Shown here: in pieces, positions 26,075 through 34,023 of the stretch
Position numbering within the stretch: position 1 is the first letter of the stretch
How the letters are laid out: every line of letters starts with the position of its first letter
Source of the DNA: DASYAE01 sp036501535
GTDB taxonomy: Bacteria; Actinomycetota; Actinomycetes; Streptomycetales; Catenulisporaceae
DNA length: 64,000 nucleotides
NCBI GenBank assembly: GCA_036501535.1
Contig: DASYAE010000236.1
Span: forward strand, 11,468 to 75,467
Reading direction: 5' to 3'
Notes under the pieces: generated by a model
Told to the model about the DNA's origin: nothing
What the model saw: the letters and a program-made list of their open reading frames with translations, nothing else
Databases searched by the model: none
Program-made: the position numbers and the translations under genes

Positions 26075-27313
26075 TCATGACGCGGGCTCAGCCGGCAGGG
26101 TCCGCCCGGCGACCTCGCCGAAGCCGATCCGCCCGCCGTCCGCCCCCGGCGCCGAGGCGGTGATGGCGACCTCGTCGCCGTCCTCCAGGAAGGTGCGGCT
26201 CTGGCCGTCCGGCAGCTTGACCGGGTGCTCGCCGCCCCAGCACAGCTCGATCAGCGAGCCGACGGACTCCGGCTCGGGGCCGCTGACGGTGCCGGAGGCG
26301 TAGAAGTCGCCGGTGCGCAGCCGGGCGCCGTTCACGGTGGTGTGCGCGAGCTGCTGCGCGGCGGTCCAGTACATCGCGGCGAAGGGCGGGCGCGAGAGGA
26401 GGTGCCCGTTCAGCCGGACCTCGAGGCTGATGTCCAGGCCGCCGGGCGCGGCGGCACGGTCGTCGAGGTAGGGCAGCAGCGGGGTGTCGCGCGGCGGCGG
26501 GGCGACCCACGCGCGGCCGAGCGCCTCGAGCGGCACGACCCACGGCGCGAGCGACGTGGCGAAGGACTTGCCGAGGAAGGGTCCGAGCGGCACGTATTCC
26601 CAGGCCTGCAGATCGCGCGCGGACCAGTCGTTGACGAGGCAGACCCCGAAGACGTGCTCGGCGAAGGCGCCGAGCGGAACCGGCGTGCCGAGCCGGCTCG
26701 GCGCGCCGACCACGAATCCAACCTCGGCCTCGATGTCGAGCCGGCGGGACGGGCCGAAGTCCGGCGCGGGTGCGTCCGGGGCCTTGCGCTGCCCGCTCGG
26801 GCGCACCACCGGGGTGCCGGAGACCACCAGGGAGCCGGCCCGGCCGTGGTAGCCGACCGGCAGGTGCTTCCAGTTCGGCATCAGCGGCGGCGCGCCGGGC
26901 CGGAAGAGCCGGCCGAGGTTCGCGGCGTGGTGCTCGGAGGCGTAGAAGTCCACGTAGTCGGCCGGCTCGAAGGGCAGGTGCAGCGCGACGTCGGCGACCG
27001 GGTACAGGTGCCGCTCGGTGACGGCGCGGTGCGCCGGTCCGGTGAGCCAGTCGGTGATGATGCGCCGCACCCGGGCCCACGTGGACCGCCCCGCGGCCAT
27101 CAGCGGGTTGAGAGCAGGCGCCCCGAGCAGCGCGGCCGCCGGGTCGCCGGACTCGCGGGCGACCTCGCCGGCATCGAGCACCGAGTCGCCGATGCGCACG
27201 CCGATCCTGCGGCGCTCGGGCGCGTCGGCCGTCGTGAAGACGCCGTACGGCAGGTTGGACAAACCGTAGAGGCCGTCCTCGGGAAGGCCGAGCCAGGCGG
27301 CGGTGTCGGTCAT
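26075..27313 (-). CDS. fahA: Fumarylacetoacetase
   Basis: The 412-residue enzyme has the small N-terminal SH3-like domain (GLSNLPYGVFTTADAPERRRIGVRIGD) and the FAH catalytic domain. SEHHAANLGRLFRPG and the acidic metal ligands in LDIEAEVGFVVG and CLVNDWSARDLQAWEY fit the Ca/Mg site. It hydrolyses fumarylacetoacetate to fumarate and acetoacetate, the last step of tyrosine and homogentisate degradation. AGGAG precedes the ATG. It is the fourth gene of the operon hppD-hmgA-unknown-fahA, 19 bp after the unknown gene. Length matches the family. Confidence 0.97.
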   Translation of the reverse strand: MTDTAAWLGLPEDGLYGLSNLPYGVFTTADAPERRRIGVRIGDSVLDAGEVARESGDPAAALLGAPALNPLMAAGRSTWARVRRIITDWLTGPAHRAVTERHLYPVADVALHLPFEPADYVDFYASEHHAANLGRLFRPGAPPLMPNWKHLPVGYHGRAGSLVVSGTPVVRPSGQRKAPDAPAPDFGPSRRLDIEAEVGFVVGAPSRLGTPVPLGAFAEHVFGVCLVNDWSARDLQAWEYVPLGPFLGKSFATSLAPWVVPLEALGRAWVAPPPRDTPLLPYLDDRAAAPGGLDISLEVRLNGHLLSRPPFAAMYWTAAQQLAHTTVNGARLRTGDFYASGTVSGPEPESVGSLIELCWGGEHPVKLPDGQSRTFLEDGDEVAITASAPGADGGRIGFGEVAGRTLPAEPAS

Positions 27314-27332
27314 GGCTGCTCGCTCCTGAAAG

Positions 27333-28241
27333 TCAGTGCGCGGCCGGGACGGCGATCAGGTCCAGCGCGGCCAGGTCGTTGAGCGGTTCGGCGATGCTGC
27401 AGGTGCCGAACGCGGTGAAGGCGGCACGCGTCGCAGTGACCTGATCCGCGGTCAACTGCTTCGCCACCGCGGCCAGAGCCCAGCCCGAGCGCCGCTCCAG
27501 CACACTGGCGACGGCTGCCTCATCGCCGCCCTCGCACGCGACGTGCGTGGCCGCCAGGATGTTGAGGAAGCCGTGGTGGGTGAATCCGGTGGCCGCGTTG
27601 GTGTGCCGCATCGCGCGGTGCAGGCCGGCGGTGCACTTGAACGGCAGCTCGAGGGCCACGCAGTCGCGCAGGAAGCGCGCGGCCTCGGCGGGCCCGGGGA
27701 ACGCCTCGGCGGCCGGGCCGCCGGTGCGCAGCTTGGCCCGGTAGCCGGTGCCGGCGAGCACTTCGAGCGCGGCCGTCATGCCCTCGCCGCGTCGCACCTC
27801 GACGACGCCGCCGACGCCGCCGGGAAGCTCCCCCAGCAGCGTTCGCGCCGCCGTCCGCATCGCCTCGGCCGATCCGCCGCCGCGGTCGCAGGCCACTTCG
27901 ACGCCGACCGCGTTCAGGGCCCGGCGGCGCGCGCCGTCGAGGGCCGCGGGAAGGGCGCGCGGACCGCCCGGCACGACCAGGACGACGTCCGGCGGCTCCG
28001 GGTGCCCGCCGAGCTCCGCCTCGATCCGCAACGCCCCGGCCACCTCGTCGATCCGGTCGGCCGCGACCAGCAGTGGACCGACCAGCGCCGCGTACCAGGA
28101 GGCCCGGTGCGCCGCGTGGCCGGGCACCGCGACGGCGCCGGGCGCGTCCCCGGGCGGGAACATCGCCGCGTCGTCGCAGAGTCCTGCGAACAGCGGGGGG
28201 ATCGCGGCGGGCTCGGCCGGGGCGGGCGCCGCCGGGCTCAC
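27333..28241 (-). CDS. Unknown protein in the homogentisate operon
   Basis: The protein has 302 residues from GTG 28241, which overlaps the hmgA stop as GTGA. I do not recognise a characterised family. Visible features are an N-terminal LFAGLCDDAAMFPPGDAPG, a His-rich HAAHRASWYA, a motif LPFKCTAGLHRAMRH and HHGFLNIL in the C-terminal half, and a final FGTCSIAEPLNDLAAL. The regular alternation of strands and helices suggests an alpha/beta, possibly barrel-like, enzyme. Tight coupling between hmgA and fahA implies a role in the same pathway. No glutathione-type maleylacetoacetate isomerase is encoded here, so it is a candidate for that missing step; this is inference. Confidence 0.7.
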   Translation of the reverse strand: MSPAAPAPAEPAAIPPLFAGLCDDAAMFPPGDAPGAVAVPGHAAHRASWYAALVGPLLVAADRIDEVAGALRIEAELGGHPEPPDVVLVVPGGPRALPAALDGARRRALNAVGVEVACDRGGGSAEAMRTAARTLLGELPGGVGGVVEVRRGEGMTAALEVLAGTGYRAKLRTGGPAAEAFPGPAEAARFLRDCVALELPFKCTAGLHRAMRHTNAATGFTHHGFLNILAATHVACEGGDEAAVASVLERRSGWALAAVAKQLTADQVTATRAAFTAFGTCSIAEPLNDLAALDLIAVPAAH

Positions 28242-29449
28242 CGGCCCGGCCCCCGCCCCGACCAGGTCCAGGCGTAGCCCGGGTCCTCGCAGGCCAGCCC
28301 TCCCTCGCCGAGCTGCAGCGGGCGGAAGGTGTCGACCATGACGGCCAGCTCGTCGAAGAACTCGGCGCCGATGCTGCGCTCGTACGCGCCCGGCTGCGGC
28401 CCGTGCGCGTGCCCGCCGGGGTGCAGCGAGATGGAGCCCTGGCCGATGCCGGAGCCCTTGCGCGCCTCGTAGTCGCCGCCGCAGTAGAACATCACCTCGT
28501 CCGAGTCGACGTTCGAGTGGTAGTACGGCACCGGGATCGACAGCGGGTGGTAGTCCACCTTCCGTGGCACGAAGTTGCAGATCACGAAGCCGTCCCCCTC
28601 GAAAACCTGGTGCGCCGGCGGCGGCTGGTGGACCCGCCCGGTGATCGGCTCGAAGTCGGCGACGTTGAACGTATACGGATACAGGCAGCCGTCCCAGCCG
28701 ACTGCGTCGAACGGGTGGTTCGGGTAGACGAAGCGGGTGCCCGCGATGCCGTTCGGGGTGCGGTGCTTGACCAGCACCTCGACGTCCTCGCCCTCGCCCA
28801 GCAGCGGCGCGCTCGGCCCGTGCAGGTCGCGCTCGCAGTACGGCGCGTGCTCCAGCAGCTGCCCGAACTTCGAGAGGTAGCGCCGCGCGGGGGTGATGTG
28901 GCTGTTGCCCTCGATCGCGTAGAGCCGCAGAGGGCTGTCGCCGGTCGGCACCCACCGGTGCGTCGTCGCGCGCGGCAGCAGCACATAGTCGCCGGTCCGC
29001 ACGTTCAGCTCGCCGAAGACGGTCTCCACGACCGCTTCGCCGGCTTCGACGTATACGCACTCGTCGCCGATCGCGTTGCGATACAGCGGCGAGGGCGAGC
29101 CCGCGACGACGTACCCGATACGCACCTCGCCGTTACCAAGCACGACACGCCGCCCGGTCACCGCGTCGACGCTCTTGGCCTCCTGCCCGGCGTCCTGTCC
29201 TTCGGCGAGCGCATGCAGCTTGAGGTGGCGCGGCTTCAGCGGATGATTCGCCGTCAGCGTGTGGTCGGGCAGCTCCCACGGCGTCGCGTCGACGATCGCC
29301 GAGGGGATGTGGCGGTGGTAGAGCAGCGAGGAGTCCGAGGAGAAGCCCTCCTCGCCCATCAGCTCCTCGTAGTACAGGCCGCCGTCCGGGCGGCGGTGCT
29401 GGGTGTGGCGCTTCGGCGGGACGGAGCCGAGTTGCCGGTAGTAGGCCAT
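28238..29449 (-). CDS. hmgA: Homogentisate 1,2-dioxygenase
   Basis: The 403-residue cupin enzyme has GAAGGAGG before its ATG. It opens AYYRQLGSVPPKRHTQHRRPDGGLYYEELMG, a characteristic HGO N-terminus (given in part: GSVPPKRHTQHR). The iron-binding cupin motifs are visible in the C-terminal half as HSNVDSDEVMFYCGG and LHPGGHAHGPQPG. It opens the ring of homogentisate to maleylacetoacetate with O2 and Fe(II) in the cytoplasm. hppD lies 48 bp upstream, and the unknown gene overlaps its stop. The order is that of the reactions. Confidence 0.96.
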   Translation of the reverse strand: MAYYRQLGSVPPKRHTQHRRPDGGLYYEELMGEEGFSSDSSLLYHRHIPSAIVDATPWELPDHTLTANHPLKPRHLKLHALAEGQDAGQEAKSVDAVTGRRVVLGNGEVRIGYVVAGSPSPLYRNAIGDECVYVEAGEAVVETVFGELNVRTGDYVLLPRATTHRWVPTGDSPLRLYAIEGNSHITPARRYLSKFGQLLEHAPYCERDLHGPSAPLLGEGEDVEVLVKHRTPNGIAGTRFVYPNHPFDAVGWDGCLYPYTFNVADFEPITGRVHQPPPAHQVFEGDGFVICNFVPRKVDYHPLSIPVPYYHSNVDSDEVMFYCGGDYEARKGSGIGQGSISLHPGGHAHGPQPGAYERSIGAEFFDELAVMVDTFRPLQLGEGGLACEDPGYAWTWSGRGPGR

Positions 29450-29497
29450 GGCGCGCCTCCTTCGGCTGTGCTTTCCGGGGCCTGCTCTGGCCTCTCC

Positions 29498-30673
29498 CTA
29501 CAGATTGCCGCGCCGCGCCTGCTCCCGCTCGATCGCCTCGAACAACGCCTTGAAGTTGCCCTTGCCGAAGCCGAGCGAGCCGTGCCGCTCGATCAGCTCG
29601 AAGAAGACGGTGGGCCGGTCCTGCAGCGGCTTGGTGAAGATCTGCAGCAGGTAGCCGTCCTCGTCCCGGTCGGCCAGGATCTTCAGCTCGCGCAGCGTGT
29701 CCACCGGTACCCGGGTGTCGCCGGCCCACTCGCCGAGGGTGTCGTAATACGCGTCCGGGGTGTCGAGGAACTCCACGCCCATCTCGCGCATCGAGCGCAC
29801 GCTGGCCACGATGTCGTTCGTGGCCAGGGCCAGGTGCTGCACGCCGGGGCCGCCGTAGAACTCCAGGTACTCGTCGATCTGCGACTTGCGCTTGCCCGAG
29901 GCCGGCTCGTTGATCGGGAACTTGACCCGGTGGTTGCCGCTGGCCACCACCTTCGACATCAGCGCGGAGTACTCGGTGGCGATGTCGTCGCCGACGAACT
30001 CCTTCATGTTGGTGAAGCCCATGACCCGGTTGTAGAAGGCGACCCACTCCTCCATCCGCTCGACGTTGCCCACGCAGTGGTCGATGGCCTGGAAGTAGCG
30101 CACGGGATGGCTCCCCGGCCGGGCGTGGAACAGCGGGCCGTGCTCGGTGAAGCCGGGCAGGAACGGGCCAGCGTAGTCGCAGCGCTGGACCAGGGTGTGC
30201 CGGGTCTGGCCGTACGTGGCCAGCGCGGCCAGGCGCACGGTGCCGCGCTCGTCACTCTCGTCGTGCGGCTCCTCGAGCACGGCGGCGCCCTGGGCCCGGG
30301 CGTGGGCGACCGCCCGGTCCACGTCCGGCACCTCGATGGCCAGGTCCACGATGCCGTCGCCGTGCGCCGCGACGGAGGCGCTGACCTCGGTGCCGGCGCG
30401 CACCTCGCCGGTGATCCGGAACCGCGCCCTGCCGGAGGTGAGCACATATTCGGCGATGTCCCGGCATCCGGTCTCCGGCCCGCGGTAGGCCACGCAGGTC
30501 ATGCCGAACGCGGTCGAGTAGTAGTGCGCGGCCTGCTTGGCGTTGCCGACGAAGAAGCGGACGTGGTCCATGCCGACGACCGGGAACGGGTCGGCGGCGT
30601 CGTCGTGCGGGACGGCGCCGATCAGCCGGCTCAGATCGGCCGGGTCAAGATCGGTCATCGGCTGCGTCGTCAT
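29498..30673 (-). CDS. hppD: 4-hydroxyphenylpyruvate dioxygenase
   Basis: The 391-residue protein consists of two VOC domains. The first begins FPVVGMDHVRFFVGNAKQAAHYYSTAFG (here HVRFFVGNAKQAAHYY) and the second near FQAIDHCVGNVERMEEWVAFYNRVMG. The C-terminal iron ligands lie in GVQHLALATNDIV and in FFELIERHGSLGFGKGNF, a diagnostic HPPD helix. It converts 4-hydroxyphenylpyruvate to homogentisate using Fe(II) and O2. GGGAG lies ahead of the ATG. It is the first gene of the tyrosine-degradation operon and is divergent from an Lrp/AsnC regulator 125 bp away. Confidence 0.97.
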   Translation of the reverse strand: MTTQPMTDLDPADLSRLIGAVPHDDAADPFPVVGMDHVRFFVGNAKQAAHYYSTAFGMTCVAYRGPETGCRDIAEYVLTSGRARFRITGEVRAGTEVSASVAAHGDGIVDLAIEVPDVDRAVAHARAQGAAVLEEPHDESDERGTVRLAALATYGQTRHTLVQRCDYAGPFLPGFTEHGPLFHARPGSHPVRYFQAIDHCVGNVERMEEWVAFYNRVMGFTNMKEFVGDDIATEYSALMSKVVASGNHRVKFPINEPASGKRKSQIDEYLEFYGGPGVQHLALATNDIVASVRSMREMGVEFLDTPDAYYDTLGEWAGDTRVPVDTLRELKILADRDEDGYLLQIFTKPLQDRPTVFFELIERHGSLGFGKGNFKALFEAIEREQARRGNL

Positions 30674-30707
30674 AGCTGCTCCCTCGGTCGCGGCAGAGCG
30701 GATATGC

Positions 30708-30753
30708 GAAAGTAGAAGGCCGAAGTAGGCTCTGTGACAACATCTCCACTTTC
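30708..30753. promoter_or_regulatory. Inverted repeat between hppD and the Lrp gene
   Basis: GAAAGTAGA (30708-30716) and TCCACTTTC (30745-30753) form an inverted repeat with 8 of 9 positions complementary. They are 28 bp apart, in an AT-enriched spacer between divergent genes. Lrp/AsnC proteins bind such spaced half-sites, so this is a candidate operator for the neighbouring regulator. Confidence 0.45.
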
Positions 30754-30798
30754 AGCTGTGCAATCTGCATAGACGACTACACTGTTTGGGGGCCTCAA

Positions 30799-31347
30799 GT
30801 GGAAGATCAGCGCAGCAGTCCGGATCACCGTCCGGATCAACGTCCGGATCACCGCCTGGACCAGCTCGACACCCGGCTGATCCGGGCGATGGCCGAGAAC
30901 CCGCGGGTCGGCTTCCTCGAGCTGTCCCGGATCACCGGCGTCACCCGGGCCACCGTGCAGGCCCGGGTCCAGCGGCTGGAGGCCGCGGGGGTGATCACCG
31001 GCTACGGGCCGGACGTCGACCTGGCCACCGCGGGCTATCCGGTGCTGGCCTTCGTGAACCTGGAGATCGCCCAGGGCGGCCTCGACCAGATCGCCGAGCA
31101 GCTGGCCCGGATCCCGGAGATCCTCGAGGCGTACGGGACCACGGGCCTGGCCGACGTGCACTGCCGGGTCGCGGCGACCTCGCACCAGGGCCTGCAGGAG
31201 ACGCTGATCCGGGTCAACCGGATCCCGGCGGTGGTCCGCTCGACGAGCGTGATCGTGCTCTCCGAGGTGGTCGGGCCCCGCTATCTGCCGCTGCTGGACG
31301 CCGAGCAGCGACCCCGGCCGAGCCGGGTTCCGGCCTACCGGCGCTGA
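30799..31347 (+). CDS. Lrp/AsnC-family regulator
   Basis: The 182-residue protein uses GTG 30799 after a GGGGG site. Residues 1-20 are encoded by a 12-nt repeat, giving PDHRPDQRPDHRLDQ. The helix-turn-helix follows (LDTRLIRAMAENPRVGFLEL and SRITGVTRATVQARVQRLEAAGVI). The RAM ligand-binding domain (about 85-165) begins YPVLAFVNLEIAQGG. Lrp proteins form octameric discs and respond to amino acids. Divergence from hppD makes control of tyrosine degradation, perhaps sensed through tyrosine, 4-hydroxyphenylpyruvate or homogentisate, the likely role. Confidence 0.92.
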   Translation: MEDQRSSPDHRPDQRPDHRLDQLDTRLIRAMAENPRVGFLELSRITGVTRATVQARVQRLEAAGVITGYGPDVDLATAGYPVLAFVNLEIAQGGLDQIAEQLARIPEILEAYGTTGLADVHCRVAATSHQGLQETLIRVNRIPAVVRSTSVIVLSEVVGPRYLPLLDAEQRPRPSRVPAYRR

Positions 31348-31418
31348 ACCCGCGTCTCAAGGCCCTGCCGCCTGGGAATCCGGGTGCCGCGCGGTGCGCC
31401 GGGTGCGAGCATGGTCCG

Positions 31419-32219
31419 ATGTGCGACGACGATCAAGCCGACGACCAGACCGAGGTGCCGATGCAGGGCGGCGTCAACGCGGTCGTCCGGATCGGCCGGA
31501 CCGTGCGCCGTCCGACCGGGCCGTGGACCCCGGCGGTACACGCGCTGTTGCGGCACCTGGCCGCGGTCGGCTTCGCCGGGGCGCCGCGCGTCCACGGGAT
31601 CGATGATCAGGGCCGGGAGATCCTCGACTTCGTGGAGGGCACCGTCGCCGACTACCCGATGCCCGAAGAGTCGCGCACCGACGAGGCGCTGTGCGGTGTC
31701 GGAGCCCTGCTGCGCGAATTCCACGACGCCACCGTGGGATTCACGCCGCCGCCGGACGCCGCCTGGTACCTGCCGCCGCGCGAGCCGAGGGAAGTGATCT
31801 GCCACGCCGACGTGGCCGGCTACAACACGGTCTTCCGCGAGGGCCGGCCGGTCGCGCTGATCGACTTCGACACGGCGCACCCGGGTCCGCGCGTCTGGGA
31901 CGTGGCGTATGCCGCGTGCCGGTTCGTGCCGATCTCACCGAGCACGAACAAGGACGACTTCTCCGCGCCACTCGCCGAGCAGGCACGGCGGCTGCGGCTG
32001 TTCGCCGACGCGTACGACCTCGCCGAGGCGGACCGCGCGGCGCTCCCGGATGTCGCGGCCGAGCGGCTGCGCCATCTGGCCGGGCATATCAGGGAACAGG
32101 CGGCGGCCGGCCACGCCATGTTCGCCGAACATCTCAAGCGCGGCGACGACCTCATGTACCTGGACGACGCCGACTACATCGCGCAGCACGCCGACGAGCT
32201 TCGCGCCGCGTTGCTCTGA
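31419..32219 (+). CDS. Aminoglycoside phosphotransferase-fold protein
   Basis: The 266-residue protein starts at ATG 31419. It has the APH/choline-kinase fold: a short N-lobe (VVRIGRTVRRPTGPWTPAVHALL), then the catalytic loop VICHADVAGYNTVF (HxDxxxxN) and the metal-binding LIDFDTAHPGPRVWDVAYA. The N-lobe glycine loop is weak. That is usual in this subfamily, which is often annotated as phosphotransferase and whose substrates are unknown. Resistance to an aminoglycoside should not be assumed. It lies 71 bp after the Lrp gene. Confidence 0.88.
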   Translation: MCDDDQADDQTEVPMQGGVNAVVRIGRTVRRPTGPWTPAVHALLRHLAAVGFAGAPRVHGIDDQGREILDFVEGTVADYPMPEESRTDEALCGVGALLREFHDATVGFTPPPDAAWYLPPREPREVICHADVAGYNTVFREGRPVALIDFDTAHPGPRVWDVAYAACRFVPISPSTNKDDFSAPLAEQARRLRLFADAYDLAEADRAALPDVAAERLRHLAGHIREQAAAGHAMFAEHLKRGDDLMYLDDADYIAQHADELRAALL

Positions 32220-32366
32220 AAGACAGCCTCTGATCAGTGCCTGGCGTCGCACCGGCCCGCGCGCCGGGGGAAATCCCTGTGCGAGTATGGCGGCAGGCGA
32301 CCCCAGAGGGTTGCCGAATCGCTTGGGGGCGGCTGAATCCGCGAGGATTCTGAGGAGGGCGGCGCG

Positions 32367-33923
32367 GTGAGCATGGAACCGTTGTCCGGCGACGATCCGG
32401 CGCATGTCGCGGACTATCAGGTCCGCGCCCGGCTCGGCGCGGGCGGGATGGGGCGGGTCTATCTCGCCTACACGCCGGGCGGCCGGCCGGTCGCGCTGAA
32501 GGTCGTGCGACCGGGGTTCGGCGCCGACACGGACTTCCGCGAGCGCTTCCGGCATGAGGTGAGCGCTGCGCGCCGGGTGCACGGGCTCTACACCGCGCAG
32601 GTCCTCGACGCCGACCCGGACGCCGATCCGCCGTGGCTGGTCACCGCGTATGTTCCGGGCCCTTCCTTGCAGCAGCTCGTCGCGCAGCACGGGCCGCTGC
32701 CGCCTGACACCGTCTTCCAGCTGATGGCAGGCGTGGCTGAAGCGCTCGGCGCGATCCACGCCGCCGGAGTGGTGCACCGCGACCTCAAGCCCTCCAACGT
32801 GATCCTCGCCCCGGACGGCCCTCGGGTGATCGACTTCGGCATCGCCCGCGCCGCCGACGCCGCCTCGATCACCCTCGAGGGCACGCGCGTCGGCTCGCCG
32901 CAGTACATGGCGCCAGAGCAGATCCTGGACCGGCCGCCCGCCCCTGCCGTCGACGTGTTCGCACTCGGCCTCCTGGCCGCCTACGCAGTACTCGGACACT
33001 CGCCGTTCGGCACCGGGCTCGCGGCCGAGGTCTTCGCCCACATCCTGAACCAGCCGCCTGATCTCGAGGGCTGTCCGGAGCCGCTGCGCACGCTGATCGA
33101 GCGGTGTCTAAGCAAGGACCCTGACGCGCGCCCCACGCCGGCCGACGTCCTCACGGCCTGCCGCGAGCACCGGACCCCGCAGACCGTCCAAGCCGTCGAC
33201 GCCTGGCTGCCTCCGGCGATGGCCGCCGCCGTGGCCCAGCACGCCGCTCCCCCGCCGCCGACCGGTCCGCACCCCGCCGACAGGACGCTGCGGACCGCGG
33301 CCGGTCTGTACCTCCCGCGCAGAACCATGCTGCGGGCGGGCGCCGTCATCGCGGTCATCGGCACCGCGGCCGGCCTCGGCATCGTCTTCCTCGACGGGGC
33401 GAACGCGACCGGGACCGCCACGCCTTCGCACCCGTCGTCCGCCACGGCCGCGGCGGCATCACGGTCGCGGCCCCTCGGCTCCGTGTCCGCGTCCCCGAGC
33501 CCTCTCCCGGGAGTGGACCCCTGCGTCATCGGCACGTGGAGGACGGTGATCGACATCGCCACCACCACGATCGACGGCGCGCCGACGCAGTTCACCGGCC
33601 CCGGCCCGACCACGACCTATCGTCCGGACGGCACCGGTTTCACCGACTTCGGCTCCGGAGTCACCCTCAGAGCGGACGTCGACGGCGTGTCGTGGACCGA
33701 GGTCCGGGCCGGCATCGACACGTACGACTACCAGGCGAGCAACGGCTCGCTGCAGTTCAGCGACGTTCAGGCGTCGGGCACGGAGACGCTGTATCGCGAC
33801 GGTGTGAAGAACAGCTCCATACCGCTCAGCCACAAGGCGTCCTTCACATACACCTGCTCCGCCGACACGATGACGTACAGGACGCAGACTTCGAGCTCAA
33901 CCGTGCTGACCCGGACCGGTTAG
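32367..33923 (+). CDS. Membrane Ser/Thr protein kinase, PknB-like
   Basis: The 518-residue protein starts at GTG 32367 after GAGGAGGG. The kinase domain (about 15-275) is complete: glycine loop RLGAGGMGRVY, Lys45 in VALKVV, catalytic Asp139 in HRDLKPSN, and Asp156 in VIDFGIA. The activation segment ends GSPQYMAPEQ. A single membrane helix lies near 327-348 (AGAVIAVIGTAAGLGIVFL). The external domain (about 385-518) is Thr/Ser-rich and beta-strand-like, with Cys in DPCVIGTW and YTCSADTM that could form a disulphide. It lacks PASTA repeats, so the signal it senses differs from that of PknB proper. Substrates unknown. Confidence 0.92.
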   Translation: MSMEPLSGDDPAHVADYQVRARLGAGGMGRVYLAYTPGGRPVALKVVRPGFGADTDFRERFRHEVSAARRVHGLYTAQVLDADPDADPPWLVTAYVPGPSLQQLVAQHGPLPPDTVFQLMAGVAEALGAIHAAGVVHRDLKPSNVILAPDGPRVIDFGIARAADAASITLEGTRVGSPQYMAPEQILDRPPAPAVDVFALGLLAAYAVLGHSPFGTGLAAEVFAHILNQPPDLEGCPEPLRTLIERCLSKDPDARPTPADVLTACREHRTPQTVQAVDAWLPPAMAAAVAQHAAPPPPTGPHPADRTLRTAAGLYLPRRTMLRAGAVIAVIGTAAGLGIVFLDGANATGTATPSHPSSATAAAASRSRPLGSVSASPSPLPGVDPCVIGTWRTVIDIATTTIDGAPTQFTGPGPTTTYRPDGTGFTDFGSGVTLRADVDGVSWTEVRAGIDTYDYQASNGSLQFSDVQASGTETLYRDGVKNSSIPLSHKASFTYTCSADTMTYRTQTSSSTVLTRTG

Positions 33924-34023
33924 CCTTCCCCGGAAACCGCGCGCCCCGCCCGGCGGCGATGTGATCTACTTCGCGGTGTCATCTGCTGCCGGATGGTTTC
34001 CGACCCGAGATCCGAGGAGCGGC

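Noticed and set aside
31419..32219. Aminoglycoside resistance gene
   Set aside because: The APH fold is shared by many kinases; the sequence does not show the features of a known resistance enzyme.
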